NCBI GenBank assembly: GCA_022497145.1
Contig: MU385967.1
Span: 1-64,000 of the forward strand
Source of the DNA: Rostrohypoxylon terebratum
Lineage: Eukaryota > Ascomycota > Sordariomycetes > Xylariales > Hypoxylaceae
Reading direction: 5' to 3'
Length of the DNA: 64,000 nt
Shown here: piece after piece, positions 23,629 to 35,790 of the stretch
Position numbering within the stretch: position 1 is the first letter of the stretch
How the letters are laid out: each line of letters starts with the position of its first letter
The notes under the pieces: model-generated
What the model was told of the DNA's origin: nothing
Seen by the model: the letters and a program-made list of their open reading frames with translations, nothing else
The model's database searches: none
Position numbers and translations under genes: made by a program

Positions 23629-24859
23629 TTATTTCGAGATCTCCACACCGCCGGTGGCACCAAGGGCCTTCTTGATGTCTATACACACGAATTAGTATCG
23701 ATATTGATATGAAAAGTTTTAAGCGGGGGGGCGATACATACCACCGTAGATGGCGAATTGACCGGCGGTCAAGGTACCGACCATGAAGAGACGAGCACCG
23801 ATACCGCTGTAAGATCCACGGAGACCGAGCTCCTTAGCGATCTTGATAAGACGGCTGGTGGTACTCTCACCGGGGAGACCCTTGGTCTTGTTGATCTTGG
23901 AGAGCATAGTGTCGGCGGGTTGGGAGACGATGGCGGCGGCGAAACCAGCAATCAGACCAGATCCCAGGTTGACACCAGTTTGGGCACCATCAGACATGTC
24001 CTTCTTGGGGAATTTTCGGTAGACAGCCTCGGCGACCTTCTCGTAGACAACGAACTTGGCCATGGTGTAAGGAACCCTAAGGAATACAGAGTCAACATCG
24101 TTCACATGTTTTCAAACAAGGTCTATGCGATCTATGCTTACTGCTTGAACAGGATAGGTCCGAAACCGGCGTAGAAGGCGCCAACACCCTCCTGCTTCAG
24201 CATCTTGCTGAAACCGCTGACGAGACCGCTAGCATATGTGGGCTCGGACACGAGACGGATACGGGTAGCCTCGAGGGGGCAGAGGGCAATATCGGCGAAG
24301 AACTCGGCGAAGGCGGACGAGACAAGGTAGACACCTGTTCGGTATTGCGAGGCGTTCTCGAGACCGACGATGTTGATGGCTTGTTGCTTGAAGAATTCAT
24401 ATCCACCGAACTTGAAAGCGCCCTGGAGGAAGTAACCGGCGAAGGTAGGGCCGGCACCGGTTAGAAGAGCGGCGGCACCCTCGTTGTTGATGACCTGGCG
24501 GAAACCACCGATAAGACCCTTGTTGTAGGTAACGGGGTCGAGCTGGATTCTCGTCTTGACGCTACACACAATTCATATTAGTGGGGAAGTTCTACTGGTG
24601 CTGCCGGCGCATATATATATATATAATGAAACCCGAATACGTGTGAAATCGACCCGCAAAATCCCCCAAATCCACCCATCGATTCGGTGCGAGCGCTTGT
24701 CGGCGCAAAAATCGCGGAGAATAAGGATAGGAAGACTTACACATCGACGGGAGTAAGACTACCGTGGGTGACGGAACAGCAGACGGCACCGGCAAGGGCG
24801 AATCTGGAGTAGAGGGCGAGACCGGTAGGGGCGGTCTTCTCGGCGGGTACTGCAGCCAT
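23629..24859 (-). CDS. mitochondrial phosphate carrier
   Basis: This inner-membrane solute carrier of the SLC25 family imports phosphate for ATP synthesis. Exons on the minus strand: 24859-24741, 24561-24142, 24076-23742, 23678-23629; 307 residues, all in frame. The three carrier repeats each show their Px(D/E)xx(K/R) signature: PVDVVK (37-42), PLEATR and [27 protein letters not shown] and [17 protein letters not shown] are hallmarks of the phosphate carrier rather than other SLC25 members. It aligns with yeast Mir1 in length and lacks a long presequence. Codon use is strongly biased to C-ending codons, as expected of a highly expressed housekeeping gene. Identification is firm; Mir1-type versus Pic2-type cannot be settled by eye. 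Confidence 0.95.
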
Positions 24860-26450
24860 CTTGAATACTAGATGGGTTGGAAATGAAAAATACTAGAAAA
24901 AGAACAATTAGGATGAGTGGAGAGTTACAGAAGTGACGACGAAATGTCTAAGTCGGTCACGGAAGACAACCAATTGAGGAGATTGGTGGGGTGAATGATT
25001 GAACCTTTGAGGCTTTTTAGGATGTTGTGTAGGAATAAGAAGCTGTTCATGTTTCGGCGCCAACTAAAAAAAATTGACAATTATCAATTTCGTCGGAAGA
25101 TGGCGGAAAAGTGGACCCGGCAAGAGAAAAAAGGGCAAAGATGGAATTTTTCGGGTCCTGATTCGCCGATAAGTCTGCCTAAGCCACATCTCATAGTTGA
25201 TTCATACCCACCAAGCCTCACCGCTCAGTGCGTTCGACCACTGAGAATAGGGAAGAGAACCACATGTTAGCTCCCATTTAACCGCGAATGTGGCTGAAAG
25301 ATTCTTATCTCCTACACCCTCACCCGAAATCTCGTCGATTTATTAATAGATCTATCTGAACTCTCCGTCATTTACTAGGACGTCCTTATCAAAATTCTGA
25401 CGAGATCTACCAAAGGCAGATCCTACCGGAATGTCGCCATATATGAGACCGCCAATGGCTCCAAGTCAAAGAGCTAAATGACAATTACCGTCAAACTCCG
25501 GCGTATGCCACGATCACAAGCTACATCATAGGCTGAATCATTCAGAGTCTAATGAGAAAATCTCGTGCTGTTGGTTTTAATATGAAAGGAGTTATTCGCC
25601 AAGTCCCAAAATCCGAGTGAATTTCTCAGTCTACCTACCCATACGTCGCGTATACAACCTCGGGAGTCCCGATTGCGTGTTCGCAGTGGAGTCGCTTTTG
25701 CGACGCTATATTCAGCTACCTAACAATGAGTCTCGGCAGCTAAATCGGCTATCCCTTCAAGAAACATTATATCGACAAATTGAAGATATCTCAATTCCTA
25801 AGCAGCCATTCCATGTCCTCATGTCCTATTCAAGGATAAGCAACCAAGCCAGTTTCACTATTAGATGACTAACAAACACATTATTTCTGTTAGAATCATG
25901 TATGGGATACATGATCTACATGGCTTATGAGGGCATACCGGAAGTCCGTATTGGTCCCCTTACATCAATGCCTACATATAGGTGATTGCCTGGATCAGCG
26001 TATCCAACGCGAATAGCATTTCAATCAATGAAAATGGCTTCGGGAACGGTCGTATATACAATTTGAATATGTCTCCTGTTTACCTGTGCGGCCATTCATA
26101 TCAGTGTATAAATGAACCATAAAGAAGGTACATATAGCAACCTGCTCGATCGCTGTGAAACTCGTAAAGTTTACCTGAGATGGATACACAAGCACAACAT
26201 TGAATATGCTTATGAACGGGGACTCGGTGTTTCCTTGAATGGGAAAGAATGCATATGTAGAATTCCCGTCGCCCCTACCTCCATTAAACTTGTGACGTCA
26301 AGCAAGTTTGAGATTGTGGTTCATATTCCAATGGTAGGCGCATGTGGGTAGTCTCAATCTCTGATCCTTCAACATCACAACCACGCCAGCAAAAGCAGCT
26401 CATCAACCCAAATATACTCTCCCTTGCCTGATTTGACGCATGTATTGAAG
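24860..26450. other. intergenic, nothing recognised
   Basis: About 1.6 kb between the divergent phosphate carrier and cyanovirin-like genes. Frames at 24995-25270, 25617-25868 and 26112-26351 have no recognisable content. Both promoters must lie here. Confidence 0.4.
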
Positions 26451-27140
26451 ATGCAGATCGCAACAATCTTGCTCGTCCTTACCTCCATGTGTGTCGGCTC
26501 CGAGGCATCGGCCGCGATGGCGGTTCATCGGAACGACACTGTATCTAGGATTTCGACTGCCCGCTCCACTAGCAACTCCGGTAAAACCCCCGAGAAGGAC
26601 ATCCGTACCCAATGCGACAGCGGCAGCTTCGAGCTGGTACACTCTCAAGAGAGACCGAATATCTACTACCTTCGAGGTGTCTGCAGCGGCCTGTACAAGA
26701 ATACACACGATCCGCGCTGTTCGTTCCTGGATCTTAGCATGTTAGTCAAACCTCCGCATGCGCATATAGCTTCCATGGTGTATGAAAATGTAACTTACCA
26801 GTACGACTGGGCATAGGTGCTACATCAACGACAGAGGAAACATGGTAGCTCAGAGATTTGGCAACTTCTATGACTCCTGTACGGATTGTACCCTCTATGC
26901 GGCCAGCGGCTCGAACATGTTGGCCTGTACTTGCGCAAGAGGCCCGGGGACCGGTGGAGGGACGCAGATAACCGGTGTCCAACTTGGTACGTCCTATCAA
27001 GGAATGTATCTATTTAACAATGCTAAGGAACGATGCTGATTTTCCTTCGCAAAGATGACCTCCTGTACGTCAAGAACGGCTTCTTGAGCTGCTACGGCTA
27101 CACCAATTTCGAGTGCCCGTACCTTGATGTGCCATATTAA
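26451..27140 (+). CDS. secreted cyanovirin-N-homology (CVNH) protein
   Basis: This is a small secreted protein with a cyanovirin-N-homology fold, a family that often binds mannose-rich glycans. Exons 26451-26740, 26817-26986 and 27055-27140 join in frame for 181 residues. MQIATILLVLTSMCVGSEA is a signal peptide. After a Ser/Thr-rich linker come LDLSMCYINDRGNMVAQRFG, NFYDSCTDCTLY, LACTCARG and YVKNGFLSCYG. These match the CVNH pattern of an N/G-rich loop, a paired-cysteine strand and a terminal nG-L-x-C strand. The second intron ends in AAAG. The third exon supplies the last conserved strand and two extra cysteines (CYGYTNFECPYLD), so the join is well supported. An extracellular role is inferred from the signal peptide. 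Sugar binding is inference from the family. Confidence 0.85.
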
Positions 27141-29629
27141 ATATCGAGAGAGGGAATATTTCTCTATTACGTGTAAAAGAAGATGATTTATTTTTCATTT
27201 CGAGTTTCAGAAACCACGTCTGACGCTATCCGGGATTCTCCGCGTGGAATTGAGGTCTAGACTATAGCCCGGTATTAGCATTTTAGGTCGAAACACGAAG
27301 GTGAGGCCGGACCGATTTCAATTTGAGCAACCCATAATTCTCCCCAGTTGTGTATTTCGTCCGGCCCTTGCCCCATTAGATATTAGTACAATCGTAGTAC
27401 TACCTAGTAGTTAGATGGATTAACTAATTGCGATGATATACCCCGTGACGACGTGGGAGTTAGGTAATCGTCTGTTAGAATGGTGGAAGCTGAATCTGGA
27501 ATTGCTAGTTCCTATGACGAATTATTACTACCTATGTACTAACCTTCCAGCGGTTAGGTGACTAATTTACCTAAGGGGCTAGATCTTGGGATTAGTTCGA
27601 ACGATAACCTTGGAACATTGCCTTTGGTGATTAAGTAATCGAATATCCACTATACCTTATTTCCGTTTAGTGAAGTTCAACTCTCCCAACTTCACCTTAG
27701 TAACTTCACACCATCTATCATCATCGTCTTATCTCTTAGATGTTTGCAACGTCTCGCTGTACTTCAAACTCAATTCAAATCATTTCAATTGAAATGTTCT
27801 GAACCCTAACCTCTGAGATAATACCTAGCTGTGTTGTCGCTTAGGAAATGATCAAATTTCATGATGATTTCAACGGGTTGGCCTTCGGTGCGCGTCGAAC
27901 GGCGATAACCTAATAGTTCACTTAGTAAAATATGCGATGTCTTCAACTTTAACGCAATATCAGACCAGGCTATTGAGCGAATTCTTCGTCTTGCGACAAC
28001 TTCTCCAACTTTGCGGGGCCCTCTCCAACTTTTCATTACCACATGTGAATCTCAAGGGTGGATTCTTGCTTCATGCCCATGATGTAATTTAAGCGGGATG
28101 AAGCAGTCACCGAGACTCGAGGTTGAATCCATTCTCTCGTGCGATGGAAAATCCCGAATTCTCAGCATCTTCGGTGGGGTGAATTTGGGGTCTGTTGGGG
28201 GTCGATCAACCCCTCAGCAAGCTCTGGATCGATCTCAGCTTCCAAGGGGCTTCGTGATCGACAGAGAATCTACAGAATATTCTATGTAGGTAATAACGAA
28301 GGCTATCGGGATAGCCGCCAAGACGCGTCATTAGCTCTGCTGCTCTGCTTTCCCACCGAAATACTGTACATGGCGGCAGGCTCTGCGGATCTCTCCGGCA
28401 TCACGTTTTGGTCTTCTTCTGCGAGTGACTCCAGAGATGCAAGGCACACATCAGGGAAAACGCACGCACATGTTACAACGTGCGCTCACGTCTAGACGTT
28501 GACGCTAGACGACACAGGTCATTATAGACCATTACCTAGGTCCTAGGGTCCTAGAGGCTAGGATACGGGGTCAATTCATGGTCACCAATTGCCATGAATG
28601 TCGTTAGCCTTCCCCGCGAATGATACATTTCCGGCGAATCCTTCCAAGCTTCCAAGTCGAAATCGAACGGTCAAGGATTACGAGGAATATGGGGTCATAC
28701 GGCATGAGACACGGCTAGGATGGTCGACCAATGAAGGAGTGTAACCTAGACTGTGTACAGAGAATCAGCTTCTGCTCTGCCCACGCCCTTACCACTATGA
28801 CGGACTTTTCGTTCTGTTTCGTTCTGTTTTTCCAGCCTAAGTGGTTCCTAATGGTCCCCTAGTGGTCTCCTAATGGTGCTAAGCATCGCTTCCCCTACGC
28901 TAGAATACAGTGCTAAACCGCTAAGAGACTCGGTCCTCGGGCTAATTGCGGTCTCTCCACACTCCGCAAATCTCCAAGTTCAGGATGTTCAAGATTCACC
29001 CCACATCCATGGATCTTTTTTGACCCCAGAAATCCTAGAATCCTTGGCGAACGTGGAGCGTGGCTAGTCAGGAAGTTACTACCTAATTACTGGCTAGTGA
29101 CCTACCTAGTTCTTGCGTGGTCTGTTGTCAGGAAATTGAGGAATGCTGGTGCTGGTAAGTGCAATGTACAATACCTACCCAGAAAAGACTGAGCAGTGAG
29201 CAGTTGGAGGTACAGAACCTACAGGAGCAGACGATCGCTGATCAGGCAGTCAGGGTAACACAGCCTTTCAACCGCAACGCTACAGTGGGCAAGGGTGACC
29301 CAAGACCCCAAGCGGTGACCAAGCATGCGGTGGCGTATGGAGGAGAAAAAAAAACAAAAAATAGTATATTAACATTACTTTCTAATTAAAAAAGCAGAAT
29401 CCTTCCCGCCAATTTACCTACATATACACATATACATGCCCCCAAGTTCTACCTAGTAGGCTTGTCACACCCTTTTTCTTTTTCCTTCGGGTGACACGGC
29501 GATCACGGAAAAGCCTTCTCACAATATCCATTGTAGGCATTGTAGGTAGGCTCTGGCATTGGTCTTGGTCTTCGGTCTTGGCTTCGGATATTTTCAACTG
29601 GTCCATAGGTCAACTGCTTCTAAGTCAAG
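27141..29629. other. long intergenic region, nothing recognised
   Basis: About 2.5 kb without a supportable gene. CCTAGGTCCTAGGGTCCTAG-type palindromic words occur at 28535-28556. Short frames at 28098-28495 and 28873-29389 show no domain. The final 170 bases form the promoter of the sugar-transporter gene. Confidence 0.45.
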
Positions 29630-31308
29630 ATGGGCTTCAAGGAGTTCGTCAAGAGGAGGTCCCTCAAGGCGAAGGATGACCAGCGCACCAAGGCTGCCGA
29701 ACTCACCTTAAGAGAGTCCTTATACCCTATCTGCCTCGTCACCGTCCTTTTCTTCCTCTGGGGTTTTAGTTATGGTGCGTAACACCAAGCCCAACACCCC
29801 CAATGCCTCCAGGGCTGTCGGCTGTATCCTACGGCGCATCGATGGCATGCTAACAATCGCTAAGGTCTCCTCGACACGTTGAATAAGCATTTCCAAAACA
29901 CCCTCAATATCACCAAGTCGCGATCCTCTGGTCTCCAGGCCGCATATTTCGGGTATGTCTAGCCTTGGGATGACACGTGCGCGATCCAATTGCTAATTTC
30001 TCCTTCTCCTATCTAGTGCCTACCCTCTTGCTTCTCTCGGCCACGCCAATTGGATTCTGCGTCACTATGGCTACCGAGCTACCTTCATTTGGGGTCTCTG
30101 CTTATATGGTACGTTGCATTCGCAATCTCTCACCAAAATGTGGAAGTGCCTCAACTGACTGAGATGTCGTAGGCATTGGCGCGCTGGTCGCGTTCCCCTG
30201 CATTCTGGCAAAGTCCTTCGCCGGATTCTGTATGGCCATCTTCATCATCGGTAACGGTCTTGGTTCTCTAGAAACCGCGGCCAACCCCTACATTACCGGT
30301 AAGTAATCTCATCCGTTCACATTACCACGGCGGCGGCGCTGACACGGGCATAAAGTTTGCGGTCCGCCCCGATATGCCGAGATCCGCATCAACATATCGC
30401 AAGCCTTCAACGGCATCGGCACCGTCATAGCGCCGGTGCTAGGCTCCTACGTGTTCTTCGCCTTCGACGACGCGACGGCGCTGCGCAACGTGCAGTGGGT
30501 GTACATCGCGATCGCGATCTTCGTCTTTGTGCTCGCCTTCGTGTTCTTCATCTCCGTGATCCCCGAGATCACCGACGCAGACATGGCCTTCCAGGCAAGC
30601 GAAACACACGCCAACGCCGACGACAAACCCTTCTGGAAGCAGTACCGGCTGTTCCACGCCGCCTTCGCGCAGTTCTGCTACACCGGCGCCCAGATCGCTA
30701 TCGCCTCCTACTTCATCAACTACATCCGCGACACACAGCCCGACGCCAACGACACCAAGGCCGCGCAGCTGCTGGCCGGCGCACAGGGTGGCTTCGCCGC
30801 CGGCCGCTTCTTCGGCTCCTTTGTCATGCGGTACGTGCGCGCGCGCAAGGTATTCCTCGTCTTCCTGACCCTCTGCATCGTCTTCATCGCCCCCTCCATC
30901 ACCCAGCGCGGCTGGACCGGCATGTCAATGCTCTACGTCACCCTCTTCTTCGAATCCATCTGCTTCCCCACTATCGTCGCCCTCGGCATGCGCGGCCTCG
31001 GCCGCCACACCAAGCGCGGGTCCGGATGGCTCGTCGCCGGCGTCATGGGCGGCGCCGCCGTGCCCCCCTTAACCGGTGTCGCCGCCGACGCCAAACAGAC
31101 CGCCTTCGCCATGGTCGTCCCGCTTTGCTTCTTTGTCATGGCCCTTACCTACGCCGTAGCGGTCAACTTCGTCCCTGCGTACCGCGACCCCGCGGACGCC
31201 TTCTCCACGGCCGAGGTCGGGTTGACGAATCATCGCGATGATGAGGAGAGCGCGGATGTTGCCGTTATCAGCGATGAGAAGGCTGTGCGGGCGGAGATTG
31301 AGTCGTGA
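29630..31308 (+). CDS. FucP-type MFS sugar transporter (L-fucose / glucose-galactose)
   Basis: This is a proton-coupled sugar importer of the FucP/GluP branch of the major facilitator superfamily, at the plasma membrane. Exons 29630-29774, 29865-29952, 30017-30108, 30173-30298 and 30356-31308 give 467 residues. The first membrane segment is preceded by a basic tail and reads LYPICLVTVLFFLWGFSYGLLDTLN, the family's opening. AYFGAYPLASL, ILRHYGYRATFIWGLCLYG, NGLGSLETAANPYIT and RINISQAFNGIGTVIAPVLG are strongly diagnostic. The C-terminal half has FCYTGAQIAIASYFINYI and FESICFPTIVALGMRGLG. Two introns end in AAG-type acceptors (29864, 30355). The final exon is GC-rich, so a long open frame in another phase (30357-31241) is only a shadow. 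The exact sugar is not predictable. Confidence 0.93.
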
Positions 31309-32306
31309 GTCGTTGATACATCTTCACCCCCAAGGGTAGTGGTGTAATGATCTATGTACGTTGATATATGGTGAAATCTTTCACCAATCAAAACAAAAAA
31401 AAAAGAAAAGAAAAGAGGAAAGAGAGAGAGGATTCGATTTCTTTGTTGTTGAATATGAATACCCAGGATATTGTCCACCTACTGCCTACATGGAATCTAG
31501 CGATAGGGGGGGCGTACTAGCGCCGCGTTTGTTCTTGTCATGACCTCGCGCATGAGAGATCGGGAAGAGTATATGATCTTCTAGATCAATTAGGTAGCTT
31601 CTACTACAGAATAAGAGAGCTACGTTTACAATGTCCAAATTTGCCTCCTTCTATTAATCCCACCACAAGTCGCGAATGATCAATGGTGTATTGCAAACCT
31701 TAAGCATTAAAATTCATCATTAACTACTTCGTGCGCAGGTAGGTACCTATGACATATGTAAACAGCGTCGAAACACCTAACCGAGACATTCATTACGGCA
31801 ATTCATGGAAATGAGCCCTCCTGTAAATGAACGAAGGTTCCCAGGTATCATCAACGAAAAAAAAGACAGGATCCATGAACCGAACGTGCGCCATGCTACA
31901 GCAAGATCCCGCCCTGTAGCCAAACCCAACTAGACTCGGGTTAAATATTTCCTTCTGCTTTACTTCGTGGCATGCGTAGTAAGTAATAAAAGCATGAAGA
32001 AGCTCAAAGCAGTCATTGCGCATGCACCTCCCTAGGTCGGCGTTAGGTAGGCCCCCTAGGCAGGGTAGGGTGGATGCCCAATAAACGCCACCCAAGCTCC
32101 CCCCAGCTTACCCCGGAAAACAGAGATCCTGTGCCCTCGGCATAATCCTTCCCATCCTAATCCGCCCCCATGCTCTACAACACACCAAATCGGCATACTT
32201 AACCCCGAGTTTCGGTCCCGCGCACACGTCGATGGCGTAGTCATTGTAGCGAATGCCAAATTCCGACACGTGCGATACAGTCCATCTTCGCAACGGAGGT
32301 CTTCCC
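31309..32306. other. intergenic between convergent genes
   Basis: About 1 kb lies between the 3' ends of the sugar transporter and the cysteine-rich surface protein. Frames at 31793-32293 on the minus strand show no domain and are not called. Confidence 0.4.
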
Positions 32307-33886
32307 CTATTTCTCTTCCTTGGAGATACCTAACGAACTCGCGGGTGGATTTTCCTGATACAACTTGGCAGCCGTCTGTCCGACCGCAAGATCCGAAGGC
32401 CCGTAGTAGCTGTGTAATTCCCTCACTTCTGCAAGCGGCTCCAGAGTGTTTCCTATCGTTATATTATTGTCGGCGCGCGCACCTCGTGAGGAACTAAGCG
32501 GATCGCTGTTTTTCCTGACGTGGGAGATAGGAGTTTGAGTAATACTGCCCGATCGTTGTCGCCCCGGTTCATTATTGCCAATATCGTTAGCAACTAGTTC
32601 TAAGATACTGTTTCCATCGAGCTCGCTGGTGTTGCTGACTTGGCGTGAATGTGAATATGTCCCTTGAGAATCGGCGCTGACTCGCTGTGGGTAGGCTCCC
32701 ATCTCGTGGCGGGCATAAGAATCAATGCTCGACTGACGACCTTCGGAAGAGTCGGAATGCGGTAGTTGAGCAAAGTATCCTTGCATAGCAGGAGGTGAAG
32801 ATGAATTAGAACCTTGGAGATTGGGTGTTTGAGACGGTGACCGTTGATAGATGGTAGAGTCATCAGATCGGAATTGTCCGTTTTGATATCGAGCGAGAGT
32901 ATCTGCATCCATCCCGTCAACTTCTGAGAGGGTAGTCTGCCCGTAGCCTGATTTTTGCGAACGAGGCTCGCCGCTGGAAGACTCCTGCTTAGATTCGGCG
33001 ATTGCTTTGGATGCCTTTTCTGTGCGTTTAAGTTGCCATATGATGACTCCTGCAATCACGACGATGACTAGTAGCAAACCGATAGCACCCCCTATAATTC
33101 CGCCGATCTGGGAAGAACTGAGACCGTCTCCACCACCGCTAGTGTCAGTCTCAATAGATGGTAATTTTGAGACGGTACTCGCAACTAATTTTGGTATGAA
33201 TGCAGCAGTAGACGCAGATGTTGCATCTGCACCTGGGGTCTCTACCGTTGTGCTCGTGACTACCGACGTAATGGTGTCTCCTATTGAGTTAGTAGTCGTT
33301 ACTATATCGCTAACCAAGTATGTGGATGGTGGACCATAACAAGTATAGCTACCGCATGTCATTCCGTTCGGGCAGCATCCGTACGGTGATGTCGTGCAGG
33401 CGAAATACGATGCATCGCAGGTTAGTGATACCGAGGATCCGGCCGGCGGTTGACAACCAGCTTGGTTACATATATAGCCAGTAGGGCAACAGCCTCCTAC
33501 ACGATGGTATTAATATCTGTTCGCGCGCCTATGCATTACAGAGTATCCTTGAAAATTAGAGAATACTCACCCGGACCGGCACTCAAGGGGCAATTGTAGT
33601 ATCCATCCTGTCCGCAGGCCGACGTTGGTCCTCCTGTTGTAGCATAACAGGATGATACGGCGCAAGCATAGCCTTCAGGACAACATCCGCCATTCGCCGA
33701 GGCCGGGCATAGAGAGTAATCTGTTTGCTGGCAGGAAGCGTCTCTTTTGGGGCGGCGGAGAAGCTCATAATGCTTTTCCAACCTATGGATTTGATATTCG
33801 CTATTATCATGAGCTGTCGTAGCAGAAATCATTACCACAAGCGCCGCGAAACCAAGACAGTCTGACCGACTCCAAAGCTCCCTCAT
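32307..33886 (-). CDS. cysteine-rich single-pass membrane protein
   Basis: This is a probable cell-surface protein of type I topology; function unknown. Exons on the minus strand: 33886-33571 and 33496-32307; 501 residues. The N-terminus has a hydrophobic signal segment (LGFAALVVMISATTAHD). Three related cysteine modules follow: GGCCPEGYACAVSSCY, GGCCPTGYICNQAGCQ and YGCCPNGMTCGSYTCYG. Then comes a Ser/Thr-rich stalk and a single membrane segment at about 237-259 beginning IGGIIGGAIGLLLVIVV with a basic stop-transfer (WQLKRTEK). The 240-residue cytoplasmic tail is Ser/Gln/Asp-rich. The layout resembles fungal wall-stress sensors (Mid2/WSC-like), but the cysteine modules are not a WSC domain that I can recognise. 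The intron uses GTGAGT and TAG. Confidence 0.85.
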
Positions 33887-35110
33887 CCTTGGTAATCACA
33901 GATTTGATATTTTCGGGGTTCCGAGTTGATGTCCTGATAAGTACGAGTCGAGTTTCCTAATCGGGCGCCTCGTCGTCCCTCGTACCGTCGTATCCTCACG
34001 AGGTAACATGCAAAACCCTTAGATGTTATCATATAGCGCGCTGCACACTAAGTAGGTAGCTTCTTTGCTGGCCTTTCTTATTTCGAAAGTCGCAGAAATT
34101 TGCAAATATGGTCCAAGATAGATAAATCCAAGATGTGAAGGTAAGGCTCCAGCCTGTTGGAACAGCGCAACGCCAGCTAGAAAAATAACCGACTACCGTC
34201 AGCACTACCCGGATGACGGCTGACGAGCTGGCCTTGTTAGTTATTCTGGAAATAGCATTATCCAATAGCCTCCACATCGAGATGCCCCATCAAACTATAG
34301 CCACGGGCACATGGAAGGGCGGGGCCGGTGACAATAGATTAGCAACGATACAACTTGGGGGTTTGGGGGAAGGGAGAAGTATGGATATCTTAAGATGGGA
34401 TTCTGGGGAGAAGATCAGGACATTTTCACAAGCATCTATCCACTGAACTGCAGGAAAGGGCGGGAGGGGTCTTCCATATGCAGAAACCCTAGCAGCTGCG
34501 GATGGCGAACTCGAATGTCTCACGCCAGTCAGTTTGACGAATATGTCTCGTAGGTGTAACGTCGACCAAGCTGAGATGCATGGTCCGCCCCCAAATAAGA
34601 ACATACCCCGGCTGCGCGTGAGCGTGGATGTCAGCTTCGATGGACTGTGATTGGATCCAAGACGGGGACCGAAAAAGAGAAGGGTGTCCGCCTTTTCCAG
34701 CTGGTACGACCTTTCTGCCTGAGCCTTAGGTGGTGGTGCAAGAATCTTCATGTTGGTTTCCGAATGGCTATCCGCCCCGGGCCTCTGGCGGTGGGTGGCG
34801 CGATAACGGAGCTCTACCGTAGATATCGTAATCCATAGAAATTGTTAAGGAGACCTACCTGTCTTCTATCCGTATGCATGTTCTTAGGTACTCAGGGGAT
34901 CATTAACCACGACGATAGTGACGAGATCCATCTTGATAGAGATCTATCGTTCTCGTATCACTGGGTACTGAGCTGGTCTAAAGATGTGCACATATAGGTT
35001 ATAGGTAGGTAGTCTTAGACTTGCAGGTAACTGTACTTTAGGGCTGACGCTTGACAAGGGGCAGAGTAGACATGGTAGAGAAGACGTGCGCTAACGACCC
35101 AGTATTCTAG

Positions 35111-35372
35111 GTATTAGTACTGGCTACGCAAAGCTCGCCGTCGTACCCTAACGGGTACTGCGCTTTAATTAGCAAAATACCTTTCTAAGAAAATCCTTAA
35201 AAATATACAAATAAGTTACTTACTAAAACTCTCTACTATTAAAATAATACTTAAGATTATTAGAAAAATACTAATATCATTAAATATTTTGCTAATCACC
35301 TGTAATTTTACTAATTAAAACGTAGTACCCGTTAGGGTACGACAGCGAGCTTTGCATAGCCAATACTAATAC
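35111..35372. mobile_element. MITE-like element with 69-bp terminal inverted repeats
   Basis: Bases 35111-35179 and the reverse complement of 35304-35372 match along 69 bases with only about seven differences, six of them transitions. The repeats include the palindromic core GTACCCTAACGGGTAC. The 124-base middle is AT-rich and non-coding. Both outer ends abut TA dinucleotides (35108-35109 and 35373-35374), consistent with the TA target duplication of Tc1/mariner-type elements. No transposase is present, so this is a non-autonomous miniature element. Confidence 0.8.
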
Positions 35373-35750
35373 TACTTATAGAACGAGACGGCCCTCGAAG
35401 CTGATATGAAGTGAATTCCGTCATCGAGTGGGTTGGTGAATGATGATTGTCAATTAACTTTTTTAAAGTTGATGAAGTCAAAAATGTTGAAAATATGAGA
35501 CATGAGAAAAGTGAGAAAGAGATCAATTTGAAGCGGACTTACATAATTGTCGCATTGGCAGGTATTTGCCTAGCTCCTTCCAGGCTCACAAATGAAACAG
35601 AAGTAAAGTTCGGACTCGTTGGGCTTAATTGTTTCTCAATACCTACCTCTGCACAGGGAGTTGCGACTGGTTTTTAGCGCTATTTAATGCCTAAATAGGT
35701 AGCTCGTACGACATTCCAAGGTTCCAAGATTGTCAGTCGCACAATGGCTT

Positions 35751-35790
35751 CATAGTGACATAGTGACACAGTGACATAGTGACATAGTGA
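35751..35790. repeat. 8-base tandem repeat
   Basis: Five tandem copies of CATAGTGA, the third carrying one substitution (CACAGTGA). Confidence 0.9.

Noticed and set aside
30357..31241. 294-codon Arg/His-rich open frame
   Set aside because: Alternate-phase shadow of the GC-rich last exon of the sugar transporter; composition is the usual artefact.
34290..34751. 153-codon minus-strand open frame with an ATG
   Set aside because: No domain, low-complexity Ser/Pro composition, no intron signals or neighbours supporting it.
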